A stretch of 64,000 bases of DNA from Sphingomonas sp. LR60 (GCF_036855935.1 NZ_JASPFK010000001.1:1027501-1091500); one strand, 5' to 3'; shown: positions 36,581-46,611, counted from the stretch's first letter. The notes: generated from the letters alone by a model not told the origin. Numbers and translations are program-made.

Positions 36581-37009
36581 GTGGCCGTCGATATCGTGAT
36601 CTATCTCAACCCCGAGTGCGGCACGTCGCGCAACACGCTGGCGATGATCCGGAATGCCGGCATCGAGCCGCATATAGTCGAATATCTGAAGACGCCGCCC
36701 TCGCGCGCGCTGCTGGTCGAGCTGATCGATCGCGCCGGGATCACGCCCCGCGATCTGCTGCGTGAGAAAGGCACGCCCTATGCGGAGCTAGGCTTGGGCG
36801 ACACGTCGCTGTCCGACGACGTGCTGGTGGACGCTATGATGGCGCATCCGGTCCTCATCAACCGGCCGCTGGTTGTCTCTCCGGTCGGCGTGAAGCTGTG
36901 CCGACCGTCCGAAGCGGTCCTTGATCTGCTGCCCGAGCCGCAACAGGGGGCGTTTGCCAAGGAAGACGGCGAAAAGGTCGTGGACGCCTCGGGTCAGCGC
37001 ATCGCCTGA
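36581..37009 (+). CDS. arsC: Glutaredoxin-coupled arsenate reductase
   Basis: 142 residues with a GTG start. [19 protein letters not shown] holds the catalytic Cys13 followed by the anion loop, and [13 protein letters not shown] carries the Arg triad contact of the E. coli-type ArsC fold. It reduces As(V) to As(III) with glutathione and glutaredoxin, for export by ArsB. Eleven bases after arsR; its stop overlaps the arsB start (TGATG). Confidence 0.92.
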   Translation: MAVDIVIYLNPECGTSRNTLAMIRNAGIEPHIVEYLKTPPSRALLVELIDRAGITPRDLLREKGTPYAELGLGDTSLSDDVLVDAMMAHPVLINRPLVVSPVGVKLCRPSEAVLDLLPEPQQGAFAKEDGEKVVDASGQRIA

Positions 37010-38292
37010 TGCTGCTCGCGCTTGCTATCTTCGTCGTCACGATTGCGCTCGTCATCTGGCAACCCAAGGGCCTCGGCATCGGGTGGAGCGCGCTGGGCGG
37101 TGCAACCGTTGCGCTGCTCGTCGGCGTCGTCTCGCTCTCCGATGTGCCGGTGGTGTGGGGCATCGTCTGGAATGCGACCGCGACGTTCGTCGCGATCATC
37201 ATCGTCAGCCTGTTGCTCGATGAAGCCGGGTTCTTCGAATGGGCGGCGCTCCATGTCGCGCGCTGGGGCGGGGGCATGGTCGCCGGCTGTTCGTGCTGAT
37301 CGTGCTGCTCGGCGCGGCGGTGTCGGCACTGTTCGCCAACGATGGCGCGGCCCTGATCCTGACGCCGATCGTCATCGCGATGCTGCGCGCCTTGGGATAC
37401 AAGGACAAGGCGACGCTGGCGTTCGTCATGGCGGCGGGGTTCATTGCCGATACCGCCAGCCTGCCGCTGATCGTTTCCAACCTCGTCAACATCGTGTCGG
37501 CCGACTTCTTCCGGATCGGCTTTGCCGATTATGCCTCGGTAATGGTGCCGGTCGATCTGGCGTCGATCGCCGCGACGTTGGTCGCGCTGTTGCTGTTCTT
37601 CCGGCGCGACATACCGGGCAGCTATGATGTGGCTCAGCTCCGCGCGCCCGCTGACGCGATCCGCGATCCTGCCACGTTCAAGGCGGGCTGGGTCGTTCTC
37701 GCCCTGCTGCTCGCCGGCTTCTTCCTGCTTGAACCTATCGGCGTGCCGGTCAGCGCCGTTGCCGCTGCCGGCGCGGTCCTCCTGCTTATCATCGCCGCGC
37801 GCGGCCATGTTATCCAGACGCGCAAAGTGCTGGCCGGCGCTCCGTGGCAGGTCGTGATCTTCTCGCTCGGCATGTACCTGGTCGTCTATGGCCTGCGGAA
37901 TGCTGGCCTGACCGACCACCTTGCCGGCCTGCTCGATCGCACCGCGCAAGGCGGCGTGTGGGGTGCGGCGTTCGGGACCGGGATCATTGCCGCGCTGCTG
38001 TCATCAGTGATGAACAACATGCCGACCGTTCTGGTGGGGGCTGTCGATCGACGCGACGCACGCCACAGGCGCGATCAAGGAAGCGATGATCTACGCTAAC
38101 GTGATCGGCTGCGACCTCGGTCCGAAGATCACGCCGATCGGCTCACTCGCGACGCTGCTCTGGCTGCATGTCCTCGGGCAAAAGGGCATCCGGATCGGCT
38201 GGGGCTATTACTTCAAGGTTGGCGCGACACTGACGATCCCGGTGCTGCTGGTAACGCTCGCGGCACTCGCGATCAGGATCAGCATGGTATGA
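37009..38292 (+). CDS. arsB: Arsenite efflux protein ArsB, two frameshifts
   Basis: Joined from three frames: [17 protein letters not shown] start, then after a one-base loss near 37276 [20 protein letters not shown] and [20 protein letters not shown], then after one extra G in 38036-38040 [20 protein letters not shown] and [20 protein letters not shown]. About 427 residues and 11-12 helices, the normal ArsB design: an As(OH)3/proton antiporter of the ion-transporter superfamily. As given, it would be truncated at 37299. Overlaps arsC by one base and ynfA by four. Confidence 0.85.
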
Positions 38293-38612
38293 CGGCACTC
38301 GTCTACCTTGCCGCGTCGCTTGCGGAAATCGCGGGCTGCTTTGCCTTTTGGGCATGGTTGCGGCTGGACAAATCGCCCCTGTGGCTGGCTCCGGGCGTGG
38401 TCTCGCTAATGCTGTTCGCCTGGCTGCTGACACGTGTGGATAGCGATGCAGCGGGGAGGGCCTATGCTGCCTATGGCGGCGTCTATATCTGCGCATCGCT
38501 GGTCTGGCTGTGGGCTGTCGAAGGGGTGAGGCCCGATCGCTGGGACGCGGGTGGAGCGGCGCTCTGCTTGATCGGCACCTGTATCATTCTGTTTGGCCCA
38601 AGGACCGCCTGA
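38289..38612 (+). CDS. YnfA-family (UPF0060) membrane protein
   Basis: 107 residues, four helices: [57 protein letters not shown], and [17 protein letters not shown]. This is a complete UPF0060 protein, an SMR-like small transporter family of unknown substrate that is often found in arsenic operons. It is coupled by overlaps to arsB and arsH, so arsenic stress probably induces it. Confidence 0.88.
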   Translation: MTALVYLAASLAEIAGCFAFWAWLRLDKSPLWLAPGVVSLMLFAWLLTRVDSDAAGRAYAAYGGVYICASLVWLWAVEGVRPDRWDAGGAALCLIGTCIILFGPRTA

Positions 38613-39370
38613 TGCCGCTCCGCACTCTCTCCGATCCTGATAATCTGCCCGCACTCGATCGGCGCTATGCGCTCGATCGTCCTGCCCTTGGGCTGGGCGC
38701 TGGTGATCCACCTCCGCGGATCCTGCTGCTCTACGGATCCCTGCGGGAGCGGTCCTTCTCGCGGCTGTGCGTCGAAGAAGCTGCTCGCCTGCTACAATTC
38801 TTCGGCTGCGAAACGCGGATCTTCGATCCTTCGACGTTGCCGCTGCCCGATCAGGTGACGGGGGACGATCACCCGGCCGTCCACGAGTTGCGCGAACTGT
38901 CGATGTGGTCGGAGGGGCATGTGTGGTGCAGCCCTGAACGACACGGCCAGATTACCGGCATCATGAAGCTGCAAGTCGATCACCTGCCGCTGTCGATGGG
39001 CGGGATGCGCCCAACGCAGGGCCGCACGCTCGCCGTCATGCAGGTGTCGGCGGGGTCGCAGTCGTTCAACAGCGTGAACACGCTGCGCGTCCTTGGCCGT
39101 TGGATGCGGATGGTGACGATCCCCAACCAATCCAGCGTCGCGAAGGCGTTTGCCGAGTTCGACGAAAGCGATCGAATGAAGCCTTCGGCCTACTATGATC
39201 GGATCGTGGACGTGATGGAGGAATTGGTACGCTTCACGATCCTGCTACGCCCGCACACCGCACAACTGGTCGATCGCTATTCCGAACGAAAGGAGGCAGG
39301 CGTGCCGATCGATAGCGCCACGGACCTTTCGAGCATCGCAACCTCACCAACGTATCGGAAAGGCGAGTAA
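38612..39370 (+). CDS. arsH: ArsH organoarsenical oxidase / NADPH-FMN reductase
   Basis: 252 residues. [20 protein letters not shown] is the FMN phosphate loop; WSPERHG-like [21 protein letters not shown] and [20 protein letters not shown] follow the ArsH pattern. The flavoprotein oxidises trivalent organoarsenicals and reduces azo dyes or metals with NADPH. It ends the ars operon; the ATG overlaps the ynfA stop (TGATG). A methyltransferase arsM is not present here. Confidence 0.92.
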   Translation: MPLRTLSDPDNLPALDRRYALDRPALGLGAGDPPPRILLLYGSLRERSFSRLCVEEAARLLQFFGCETRIFDPSTLPLPDQVTGDDHPAVHELRELSMWSEGHVWCSPERHGQITGIMKLQVDHLPLSMGGMRPTQGRTLAVMQVSAGSQSFNSVNTLRVLGRWMRMVTIPNQSSVAKAFAEFDESDRMKPSAYYDRIVDVMEELVRFTILLRPHTAQLVDRYSERKEAGVPIDSATDLSSIATSPTYRKGE

Positions 39371-39430
39371 AGTCCGCTTAGTGTGGCAAACCGCTCCTGC
39401 GACATTGTGCATCACGAAGTGTGCTTCTAG

Positions 39431-39784
39431 ATGCATGCAATGAAACGCCGGGCTCGCCCACTCTCCAAAATATTGCATTCCATGGCGTTTTTCGTCCTGG
39501 CAGTGATGTTACTGGTCCGGCTTGGTCCGCTCTGCGAGACGATGGCGATGGCCGCGCCTCCGGCTGCGTCCGCGATGATGGACTGCGCCAGCAAATCAGC
39601 AGGCGCTCCCGTCAAAAAGGCGCCTGCGTCGGCCTGCGCCATACCGTGCGTTGCAGTTGCCGGCGAAACCGTCGAACATATCGAGCTGGTTCCGTCCTCC
39701 CGTCTATCGCCATGGCCGGCTCCACAGACGGGCCTTTTAGGCATGGCATACGCTCCGGCCACACCCCCTCCGCAAACCGTGTGA
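39431..39784 (+). CDS. Small exported protein with paired cysteines, unknown function
   Basis: 117 residues. A basic start (MHAMKRRARP) and hydrophobic FFVLAVMLLVRLGPLC form a signal or anchor. The middle has MMDCASKSAG and CAIPCVAV, and the end is rich in Pro (APATPPPQTV). Similar small proteins occur beside sphingomonad metal-resistance genes, but I cannot name the family. It is 37 bases ahead of the Cys-rich peptide gene, so the two may share a transcript. Confidence 0.6.
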   Translation: MHAMKRRARPLSKILHSMAFFVLAVMLLVRLGPLCETMAMAAPPAASAMMDCASKSAGAPVKKAPASACAIPCVAVAGETVEHIELVPSSRLSPWPAPQTGLLGMAYAPATPPPQTV

Positions 39785-39821
39785 AATTGAACACCATCAC
39801 ACGTAAATTTCGGAGAATATC

Positions 39822-40010
39822 ATGACCAAGTTTAAGCTCATCAGCGCTGCTTTCGCCCTCACCCTGTCGACTGGCGCATTCGCCGCTGTCGCCAATTGCT
39901 GCGCCGACATGGCGTGCTGCAAGGACGGTGCGGACTGCTGCAAGGATGGCGCAAAAGCCAAGGCCGCGGACTGCTGCGATCATGCCAAGGGCGGCATGAA
40001 GCACGGCTAA
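39822..40010 (+). CDS. Cys-rich exported peptide, possible metal chelator
   Basis: 62 residues with a clear signal peptide (FKLISAAFALTLSTGAFA). The mature 42 residues hold four adjacent Cys pairs: ANCCADMACCKDGADCCKDG and AKAADCCDHAKGG, and end in MKHG. Regular CC spacing with Asp, His and Met suggests a periplasmic metallothionein-like sponge. The gene has a good ribosome site region (GGAGAAT) and its own strong terminator. Lying between the ars and czc operons, it may serve either. No family known to me fits. Confidence 0.75.
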   Translation: MTKFKLISAAFALTLSTGAFAAVANCCADMACCKDGADCCKDGAKAKAADCCDHAKGGMKHG

Positions 40011-40016
40011 AGCTGG

Positions 40017-40046
40017 ATAGGGGCGGGCAACCGCCCCTATTTTTCT
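40017..40046 (+). terminator. Intrinsic terminator after the Cys-rich peptide gene
   Basis: A ten-base-pair stem ATAGGGGCGG / CCGCCCCTAT with GCAA loop (GNRA type) is followed by TTTTCT. It begins seven bases after the stop codon. It reaches the stop of the small minus-strand frame at 40045, so it may act in both directions. Confidence 0.9.
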
Positions 40047-40244
40047 AGTCTACGTCTACTCGGCGCGGCACGCCGTCCCGCCACGGTCGCTGCGACGAGC
40101 GGAGAGTTACCCTCAGGGTTGAGGCTCTTCCCCGAACCGCATCCATCGTTCGTTCCATCTCGCGCGCAATTACCGCCAGCGTTTGCCTGGCCTCGATACG
40201 CCGACGAAGCTCGGCGTCATCATCATCGGTCCAGGACGTTCCAC
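40045..40244 (-). CDS. Small HTH-like protein, probable frameshift near the start
   Basis: About 66 residues. After a GTG at 40244 (VERP) one base seems missing, then the frame reads WTDDDDAELRRRIEARQTLA, VIAREMERTMDAVRGRASTL. This is the pattern of short Myb/SANT-like or sigma-like helix-turn-helix proteins seen in alphaproteobacteria (W-T-x-x-D-D, two helices, R-T-x-x-A-V-R). It begins ten bases after the ZIP gene stop, so it would be the last gene of the czc-ZIP run. Without the frame correction no good start exists. Confidence 0.4.
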
Positions 40245-40253
40245 GTCGAGCGG

Positions 40254-40940
40254 TCAGCCCAATACCTCCTCAATCAGGAGCAATCCCAGAAACCCGATGA
40301 AGAACATCGCGCTGATAAGCGGGGTGTCAGGCTTCTCGTGCGCTTCGACCAACAGCTCTTCCGTCACGAGATAGAGCAGCGCCATCAGACCGAAACTGAG
40401 AAACCCGGCGATGACGACGGGCGGAAACGTCGCAACGGGCGTCGCTATCGCTGCACCGATCGGCAGCAACAACGCGATCCCCATCGTAATCGCGATGATC
40501 CGCGCCTTGGACTTGATCGTCTCGCCCAACTCGGTCGTCACGGTCAGTCCGAGAAACAGCACCTCCAATGTCAACGCGATCGTCAGCAACACCCCGGCCT
40601 TCCCGCCAGCGACGAACGCCAACCCGAGAACAAGCCCGTCGATCAGGATATCGACGGCTACCGCACCCAACATGGCGATCGGGCCACTGGCGCGACCCTC
40701 AAGGGCTTTGAGCGACAGCATCACGAGAATGCCAAGCGCGCCGCCTGTGAATGTCGCGATCGGTGAACCTTCGTGCATCACCTGGGGCAGGATCTCGGCT
40801 GCCGCTGCGGCGAACACGACGCCTGCCGCCAAGTGCTGCATAGCGCTTACGAAGGCATCACTTGGCCGTCTCGATACCGCGAATAGCGAGCCGATCAGTA
40901 CGGCGACGACGGGAATGAGCGTGAAGGCAACGGCCTGCAT
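40254..40940 (-). CDS. ZIP-family metal transporter
   Basis: 228 residues with eight helices. MQHLAAGVVFAAAAAEILPQ (helix with conserved Glu near the metal path), DILIDGLVLGLAFVAGGKAG (Asp/Gly) and EVLFLGLTVTTELGE (Glu pair in helix V) resemble ZupT/ZIP proteins, which import Zn2+ or other divalent ions. The canonical HNxxEG of ZIP helix IV is replaced by DILIDG, so selectivity may differ. It follows czcA by 11 bases. An importer in an efflux operon is unexpected; some relatives are exporters. Confidence 0.75.
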   Translation of the reverse strand: MQAVAFTLIPVVAVLIGSLFAVSRRPSDAFVSAMQHLAAGVVFAAAAAEILPQVMHEGSPIATFTGGALGILVMLSLKALEGRASGPIAMLGAVAVDILIDGLVLGLAFVAGGKAGVLLTIALTLEVLFLGLTVTTELGETIKSKARIIAITMGIALLLPIGAAIATPVATFPPVVIAGFLSFGLMALLYLVTEELLVEAHEKPDTPLISAMFFIGFLGLLLIEEVLG

Positions 40941-40951
40941 AGCTTAAGCCC

Positions 40952-43900
40952 TCACGCTGTCAGATTCAAAGGCGGCAGTTCGATGTGTCCCCCTGATGGG
41001 GCTGGCAGCTCGCGCCGTCCGAAACGAGCGTAGAGCGTCGGCAGCACGAACAAGGTGAGCAAGGTTGCGGATATCAGGCCACCAATGACGACGGTCGCCA
41101 GCGGCTTTTGCACCTCGGCTCCAGCACCATGACCAAGTGCCATCGGCACGAAGCCAAGCGACGCAACGAGAGCCGTCATCGCAACCGGCCGGAGCCGCGC
41201 CAGAGCGCCTTGATGCGCCGCTACCGCACGATCCATGCCTTGCCGCATCAGATCATGGATGGACGACACCATGACCAGCCCATTGAGGACCGCGACGCCC
41301 GATAGCGCGATGAAGCCAACTGCCGCTGAAATGGAGAACGGCATGCCTCTTAGCACCAGCGCCAGGATGCCTCCGACCAGCGCCAGCGGAACGCCAGTAA
41401 ACACGATCAACGCATCCCTGACGGAGCCTAGCGCGCCGTAAAGCAGGAACATGATGACCACGAAGCATATCGGCACCACAACGCTGAGCCGATCGCGGGC
41501 AGATGCCAGATTCTCGAACTGACCGCCCCATTCGAGATACGTGCCGGGCGGCAACTTCACCTGAGCGTCGATGGCTGACCGGGCATCAGCCACGACGCCG
41601 GCCACGTCTCGATCGCGCACGTTGGCCTGCACCACGACACGCCGCTTGCCGTTCTCGCGACTGATCTGGTTGGGACCATCGACCACGGCGATATCCGCCA
41701 CAGTCGATAGCGGTACGAAGCCGCCACTGCCGGTCGGCACCGGCACCTGAGCAACCGTCGTCAGATCGGAGCGCGAGCTTTCCGCCATCCGGATCACGAC
41801 CGGGAAGCGACGATCGCCTTCAAAGATGACGCCAGCTTGTCGGCCGCCAATGGCTGCTGCAACCGTGTCCTGCACATCACCCGCCGTCACCCCGACGCGG
41901 GACATGGCAGTGCGGTTCGGCCGGATATCGAGCATCGGCAAGCCTTCGGTTTGCTCAACCCGCACGTCTGCTGCACCCCGCGTCTTTCGCAGAATGCCGG
42001 CGATCCGATCTGCGGTCGCGTTCATCTCGCCAAAGTCGTCGCCGAATACCTTGATCGCGATATCGCCGCGTACGCCCGCGATCAGCTCGTTAAACCGCAT
42101 CTGGATCGGCTGGGTGATCTCATAGGCGTTGCCCGGCAGAGTAGAGAGGCGCTTTTCCAGCCGGTCCACGAGCTCTTCCTTGGACAGGCCGGGGTCGGGC
42201 CACTCCTTCTTCGGCTTCAGGATGACGAAGGTGTCGGTCGCGTTAGGCGGCATCGGGTCCGATGCGATTTCGGACGTGCCGGTGCGCGAGAAGGCGAAGC
42301 GGACCTCAGGGGCCTTGGCCAGTGCCTTTTCCACCTGGAATTGCATCGCCTGGCTCTGATCGACCGATGTGCCCGGGATGCGGACCGCCTGCACGAGGAT
42401 GTTGCCCTCATCGAGCTGCGGCAAGAACTCCTGCCCCAATGTCATGAAAGCGGCCCCGGCGAGTGCCAGCGCACCGATCGCGACGCCGATGGTCAGGGTG
42501 GGGCGGCGCATTGCCGCATCGAGTCCCGGCTCATAGCGCTGCCGGAGGAACGTGACGACGCGGCTTTCCTTTTCCTCGACCCGCTTGCTGAGCCAGATCG
42601 CAATCGCTGCCGGTATGAAGGTCAGCGACAGGATGAAGGCGAACACCAGGGCGATGATGACCGTCAGTGCCATCGGCTCGAACATCTTGCCTTCGACGCC
42701 CGTGAAGGTGAGCAACGGCGCATAGACAAGGATGATGATAGCCTGCCCGTACACTGATGGGCGGATCATCTCGCGTGCCGATGCCGCGACAATCCCGAGA
42801 CGTTGCTCGATCGTCAGCACGTCATCGCGACCATGCTGCGCCTCGCCCAAACGCCGTAATGCGTTCTCCACGATAATGACCGCGCCATCCACGATCAGAC
42901 CAAAGTCGAGCGCACCAAGGCTCATCAGATTGGCCGAAACGCCCGCTTCCAACATGCCGATGCTGGTCAGCAGCATCGTGATTGGAATGACACAGGCCGC
43001 GATCAGCGCCGCGCGGAAATTGCCAAGCAGCGCAAACAGGACGACGATCACCAGCACCGCACCTTCGGCAAGGTTGCGGGCAACCGTCGAAATCGTGGAG
43101 TTCACAAGCTCGGTCCGGTTCATCACCGGCTTCACAACCACATCGACCGGCAACGAGCGGCCGATCTGCGTCAGCCGTTCGGCAACGCCAGTCGATACCG
43201 TGCGGCTATTTTCCCCGATCCGCATGACCGCGGTCCCAACGACAACCTCATGGCCGTTTTCCGACGCCGATCCCATGCGCAGCCCTTGTCCGGTGCGAAC
43301 GGCCGCAATCTGGTTGAGCAGGATCGGAACGCTCTCGCGGGTGGCAACGACGGTACGGGCCAGCTCGTCGGCGTTGCGGACACGCCCATCCGATCGAACC
43401 GCCAGCCCTTCGCCGTTGCGGTTGACCACGCCCGCGCCCGCGCTGGTATTGCTGCGCTGAAGGGCGGTGGTGAGATCCTGAAGCGTCAGCCGCATCGCTG
43501 CCATGCGCTGTACGTCCGGAACGACGAGATATTCCTTGGTGTAGCCACCAAGGGAGTCGACGCCGGCAAGCCCGGCCGTGCTTTTTAGCTGCGGCGTGAC
43601 GATCCAATCCTGCACAGTGCGCAGGTAGGTCGCCTTGTCGGCGTCACTGACGAGGTGATCCCCCTCGGGGGTGATATAGCTGGCATCGCGTTGCAGGCCG
43701 GGTTCGCCGTTGCGGTGATGGACCTGATCCAGCTCGCGGTATTCAACGGTCCACATGAAGATATCGCCCAGGCCCGTGGCGATCGGCCCCATCTCCGGGT
43801 TCACGCCTTCGGGGAGGTCTTCCTCGGCGGTTCTCAGGCGTTCGGCGACCTGCGCCCGCGCGAAGTAGATATCGGTCTTTTCACCGAAAACTGCTGTGAT

Positions 43901-44176
43901 CTGGGCAAAGCCATTGCGGCTTAGCGAGCGGGTGTATTCAAGGCCGGGAATGCCCGCGAGCGCGGTTTCGACGGTGAACGCAACCTGCTTCTCGATCTGA
44001 TCGGGGGACAGGGCAGGAGCGACGACGTTGATCTGCACCTGGTTGTTGGTGATGTCGGGTACGGCGTCGATTGGAAGCTGACGCAGCGCGCCAATCCCGA
44101 GCAACGCAGCCGCGATGGTGAGAAGCAGGACGAGCCAGCGCTTCTCGACGGATAGGGTGACGATGCGACCGATCAT
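40952..44176 (-). CDS. czcA: Heavy-metal RND efflux pump CzcA
   Basis: 1074 residues, the standard HME-RND length, 12 helices with two large periplasmic loops. ALDFGLIVDGAVIIVEN holds Asp424, Asp430 and Glu437, the proton/cation triad of Zn/Co/Cd-type pumps; Cu/Ag pumps have a different motif here. GQEFLPQLDEGNILVQAVRI and GRQAGVIFEGDRRFPVVIRM are conserved porter segments. It exports divalent metal through CzcBC. Three bases separate it from czcB. Regulation is likely from upstream of czcC. Confidence 0.93.
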   Translation of the reverse strand: MIGRIVTLSVEKRWLVLLLTIAAALLGIGALRQLPIDAVPDITNNQVQINVVAPALSPDQIEKQVAFTVETALAGIPGLEYTRSLSRNGFAQITAVFGEKTDIYFARAQVAERLRTAEEDLPEGVNPEMGPIATGLGDIFMWTVEYRELDQVHHRNGEPGLQRDASYITPEGDHLVSDADKATYLRTVQDWIVTPQLKSTAGLAGVDSLGGYTKEYLVVPDVQRMAAMRLTLQDLTTALQRSNTSAGAGVVNRNGEGLAVRSDGRVRNADELARTVVATRESVPILLNQIAAVRTGQGLRMGSASENGHEVVVGTAVMRIGENSRTVSTGVAERLTQIGRSLPVDVVVKPVMNRTELVNSTISTVARNLAEGAVLVIVVLFALLGNFRAALIAACVIPITMLLTSIGMLEAGVSANLMSLGALDFGLIVDGAVIIVENALRRLGEAQHGRDDVLTIEQRLGIVAASAREMIRPSVYGQAIIILVYAPLLTFTGVEGKMFEPMALTVIIALVFAFILSLTFIPAAIAIWLSKRVEEKESRVVTFLRQRYEPGLDAAMRRPTLTIGVAIGALALAGAAFMTLGQEFLPQLDEGNILVQAVRIPGTSVDQSQAMQFQVEKALAKAPEVRFAFSRTGTSEIASDPMPPNATDTFVILKPKKEWPDPGLSKEELVDRLEKRLSTLPGNAYEITQPIQMRFNELIAGVRGDIAIKVFGDDFGEMNATADRIAGILRKTRGAADVRVEQTEGLPMLDIRPNRTAMSRVGVTAGDVQDTVAAAIGGRQAGVIFEGDRRFPVVIRMAESSRSDLTTVAQVPVPTGSGGFVPLSTVADIAVVDGPNQISRENGKRRVVVQANVRDRDVAGVVADARSAIDAQVKLPPGTYLEWGGQFENLASARDRLSVVVPICFVVIMFLLYGALGSVRDALIVFTGVPLALVGGILALVLRGMPFSISAAVGFIALSGVAVLNGLVMVSSIHDLMRQGMDRAVAAHQGALARLRPVAMTALVASLGFVPMALGHGAGAEVQKPLATVVIGGLISATLLTLFVLPTLYARFGRRELPAPSGGHIELPPLNLTA

Positions 44177-44179
44177 GGC

Positions 44180-45349
44180 TCAGTCCTCATCCCCGCCTGC
44201 GCCCTTGCCGAGTTCGGCCTTGAGCGTGAAGCTGTTGGTGGAAGCGATGCGCTCCGAGCCGGTAAGGCCTGCCGTTACGGTAACCTGTCCGCCATTGGTG
44301 CGGCCAAGTGTCACTGGAATTGCCCGGAAACCTGTCGCCGTCCGGACGAACACAAACGACTTGTCCTCGATCATCTGTACTGCGGCCGATGGTACGGCGA
44401 CGGTGCGGTCCCCGGTCGCAGGAACGAGGATCGATACGTTGACCGTCTCACCGACGCGCCATGTGCTGCCGGCGTTGTCGAGGGTGGCGATCACCGGCAC
44501 CAATCGGGTCGTCTCGTCCAGAATGGGGGACACGAACGTGACGCGTCCCTCCTGACGCCGCCCCGGCGCTGTCACTTCGACACGCACGCCGGGTTTCACC
44601 CGACCAGCATCCGTGGGAACGAGTGATGTGGTGACAGTGACCTTCGACAGGTTGGCGACGCGGAACAGCTCTGCATCGGCCGCGACTGCCTGCCCGAGGG
44701 TCGCCGATCGCGCGATCACTTGGCCGGCGATCGGCGAGCGGACCGCGATGCGGTTGAGCGCGCCGCCTCCGCTGCCCGTCGCTGACAACTGCTGCTGCGC
44801 CAGACGAAGGGCAATGCTGGCCTCCGTTGCGGCCGTTCGCGCCGCGACCAGATCCTGCTCCGGCGAAACGCGTTCGGCGAACAGGCGCTGTTCGCGGCGA
44901 AGGTTCGATTGGGCGAGTGCGGAACGCGCGCGCGCAGCCTCTACCTCCGCTTTCAGTGATGCCGCTTCCCGGCTTTCGATGATAGCCAGCGGGTCGCCCC
45001 GGCTGACTGACTGCCCGAGATTGCGGGTGAGGGAAACGAGCCGACCGCCTACGGAGGTGGACACAACCTGCACACCCTGAGGATCGCCCTCGATCGTTGC
45101 CGATAGCTCGATCGCTCCGGCCACGCCGCCTACTGTAGGACGCGTAACCTCTATCCCGGCATCCGCGATCTGCTGGGCGGACAGGGTAACAATATCCTTT
45201 GGGCCCTCCTTGGCTTCGCCGGCCTCGGCACCTTCCGCCTTCTCGGCTCCGGCTTTCTCACCGGCCTCGCTGCTGCCACCCCCGCCGCATCCGGCAAGGA
45301 GGATAGCCAGGGTCATAGGCGCGAGCGCCCGCATGATGGTCTTCGTCAT
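44180..45349 (-). CDS. czcB: CzcB membrane-fusion protein
   Basis: 389 residues, a lipoprotein (ALAPMTLAILLAGC, Cys about 21) with an acidic, Glu/Ala-rich linker. Barrel-sandwich pieces GDPQGVQVVSTSVGGRLVSL and RIAVRSPIAGQVIARSATLG flank a helical hairpin (LAQSNLRREQRLFAERV). The beta-barrel and membrane-proximal domains follow. No His-rich metal domain is seen at either end. The ATG overlaps the czcC stop by four bases. Confidence 0.92.
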   Translation of the reverse strand: MTKTIMRALAPMTLAILLAGCGGGGSSEAGEKAGAEKAEGAEAGEAKEGPKDIVTLSAQQIADAGIEVTRPTVGGVAGAIELSATIEGDPQGVQVVSTSVGGRLVSLTRNLGQSVSRGDPLAIIESREAASLKAEVEAARARSALAQSNLRREQRLFAERVSPEQDLVAARTAATEASIALRLAQQQLSATGSGGGALNRIAVRSPIAGQVIARSATLGQAVAADAELFRVANLSKVTVTTSLVPTDAGRVKPGVRVEVTAPGRRQEGRVTFVSPILDETTRLVPVIATLDNAGSTWRVGETVNVSILVPATGDRTVAVPSAAVQMIEDKSFVFVRTATGFRAIPVTLGRTNGGQVTVTAGLTGSERIASTNSFTLKAELGKGAGGDED

Positions 45350-46611
45350 TGATTGGTTTCCTCGGGCGAGGGCGCTGCGGCAACGAACCGTTCGAGGCGT
45401 GCCTTGGCGTCGTGATAGGTGGCGAGCGCATCGATCGCGGCGGTTCGTGTTTCGGACAGGGTACGTTCGGCATCCAACAAATCGAGCTGACCGAACTTGC
45501 CCTCCCGGTAGCCGATCCGGGCAATCCGAGCGGCTTCGCTTGCCGATGCCAATGCCGGCCCGCTGGCGTTGCGAGCGGTCGTCGCGGCATTCGCGACGTT
45601 CGCCTGTGCGCTTGCGATATCCTGCGCGGTATCCAGCTCGGCCGCGCGACGTAGCGCCTGCGCCGAATCGGTCTGCGCCCGCGCCTGCGCCACTGCCGCC
45701 TTGCCGTTGTTGAACAGCGGAAACGGGATCGACAGGCCGAACACCGCTGCCACGTCGTTCGTAGCCTCAAGCCGTCGTGCGCTGGCGCTGAGTGTCACGT
45801 CGGGAATGCGCTGCGACCTGGCAAGCCGCACCTGGGCCTCTGCCGTTTTTACGTCCGCGCGTGTCGCTGCCAATGCCAGCGTCCCGGCGGTCTCGATCGG
45901 CCGCGCTGGACCAAAGCTCTCGACACGGCCGAACCACGCCAAGTCCAACGGTCCTGTGAGGGGTTGGCCGATCCGTCGGGCAAGATTGCTTCGCGCGACC
46001 TCGGCAAGCCGCTGCGAGCGCTCCACAGCCGTCTCCGCGTTGATCCGCAATACATCGGCTCGCTGCTGTTCGAGCGGTGATGCTCGCCCCGCCTGAACGC
46101 GGACGCCGGCTGCACGCGAAGCCTCGCGGGCGATACCGGCCTGCTGACGGGCGATCACAAGCCGACGCTCCGCTGCTGTCGCCTCGATGTAGAGCTGAGT
46201 GACGGCAAGCCGTAGATCAGCCTCAGCCAACGCCGTGCCTATCCGCGCTCGATTACCAATCGCATCCGCGACGGCGATCCGTGCCGATCGTTTGCCACCC
46301 AGCTCGATCGGTAGTGCCAATCCTGCTGTTGTCTCGGCGCTGCGAAGGCCGCGATATTGACCGCTACCGGCAATGTTCTCGGTCTCGGCGACGATCGACG
46401 GGTTAGGGCGGTAGCCGGCAACCGTGCGGCCTGCCTCTGCTGCCCGGACGGCTGCTGTGGCAGCCTCAAGGCTAGGGGCGGTCGCTCCGGCAAGTGAAAG
46501 CGCCTGATCAAGGGTAAGCGGGGGACTGGTCGATGTTGGATCGGCTGACTGCGCCTGCGCGATCGACGCGCATGACGCCACGGCCAATAAGGCCGCAATA
46601 AAACGGTGCAT
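45346..46611 (-). CDS. czcC: CzcC outer-membrane factor
   Basis: 421 residues from ATG 46611: signal peptide FIAALLAVASCASIAQAQ, then TolC-like repeats (LTLDQALSLAGATAPSLEAA and LEATNDVAAVFGLSIPFPLF) with long coiled helices. YREGKFGQLDLLDAERTLSE is the conserved end of the second repeat. It completes the three-part envelope pump. I reject the 12-residue in-frame extension to 46647 for lack of a signal peptide. Confidence 0.9.
   Translation of the reverse strand: MHRFIAALLAVASCASIAQAQSADPTSTSPPLTLDQALSLAGATAPSLEAATAAVRAAEAGRTVAGYRPNPSIVAETENIAGSGQYRGLRSAETTAGLALPIELGGKRSARIAVADAIGNRARIGTALAEADLRLAVTQLYIEATAAERRLVIARQQAGIAREASRAAGVRVQAGRASPLEQQRADVLRINAETAVERSQRLAEVARSNLARRIGQPLTGPLDLAWFGRVESFGPARPIETAGTLALAATRADVKTAEAQVRLARSQRIPDVTLSASARRLEATNDVAAVFGLSIPFPLFNNGKAAVAQARAQTDSAQALRRAAELDTAQDIASAQANVANAATTARNASGPALASASEAARIARIGYREGKFGQLDLLDAERTLSETRTAAIDALATYHDAKARLERFVAAAPSPEETNQ

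Noticed and set aside
36569..36765. ArsR with a long C-terminal extension overlapping arsC
   Set aside because: The extension is the arsC sequence in another frame. A one-base error at CCCC restores the family ending TPCC.
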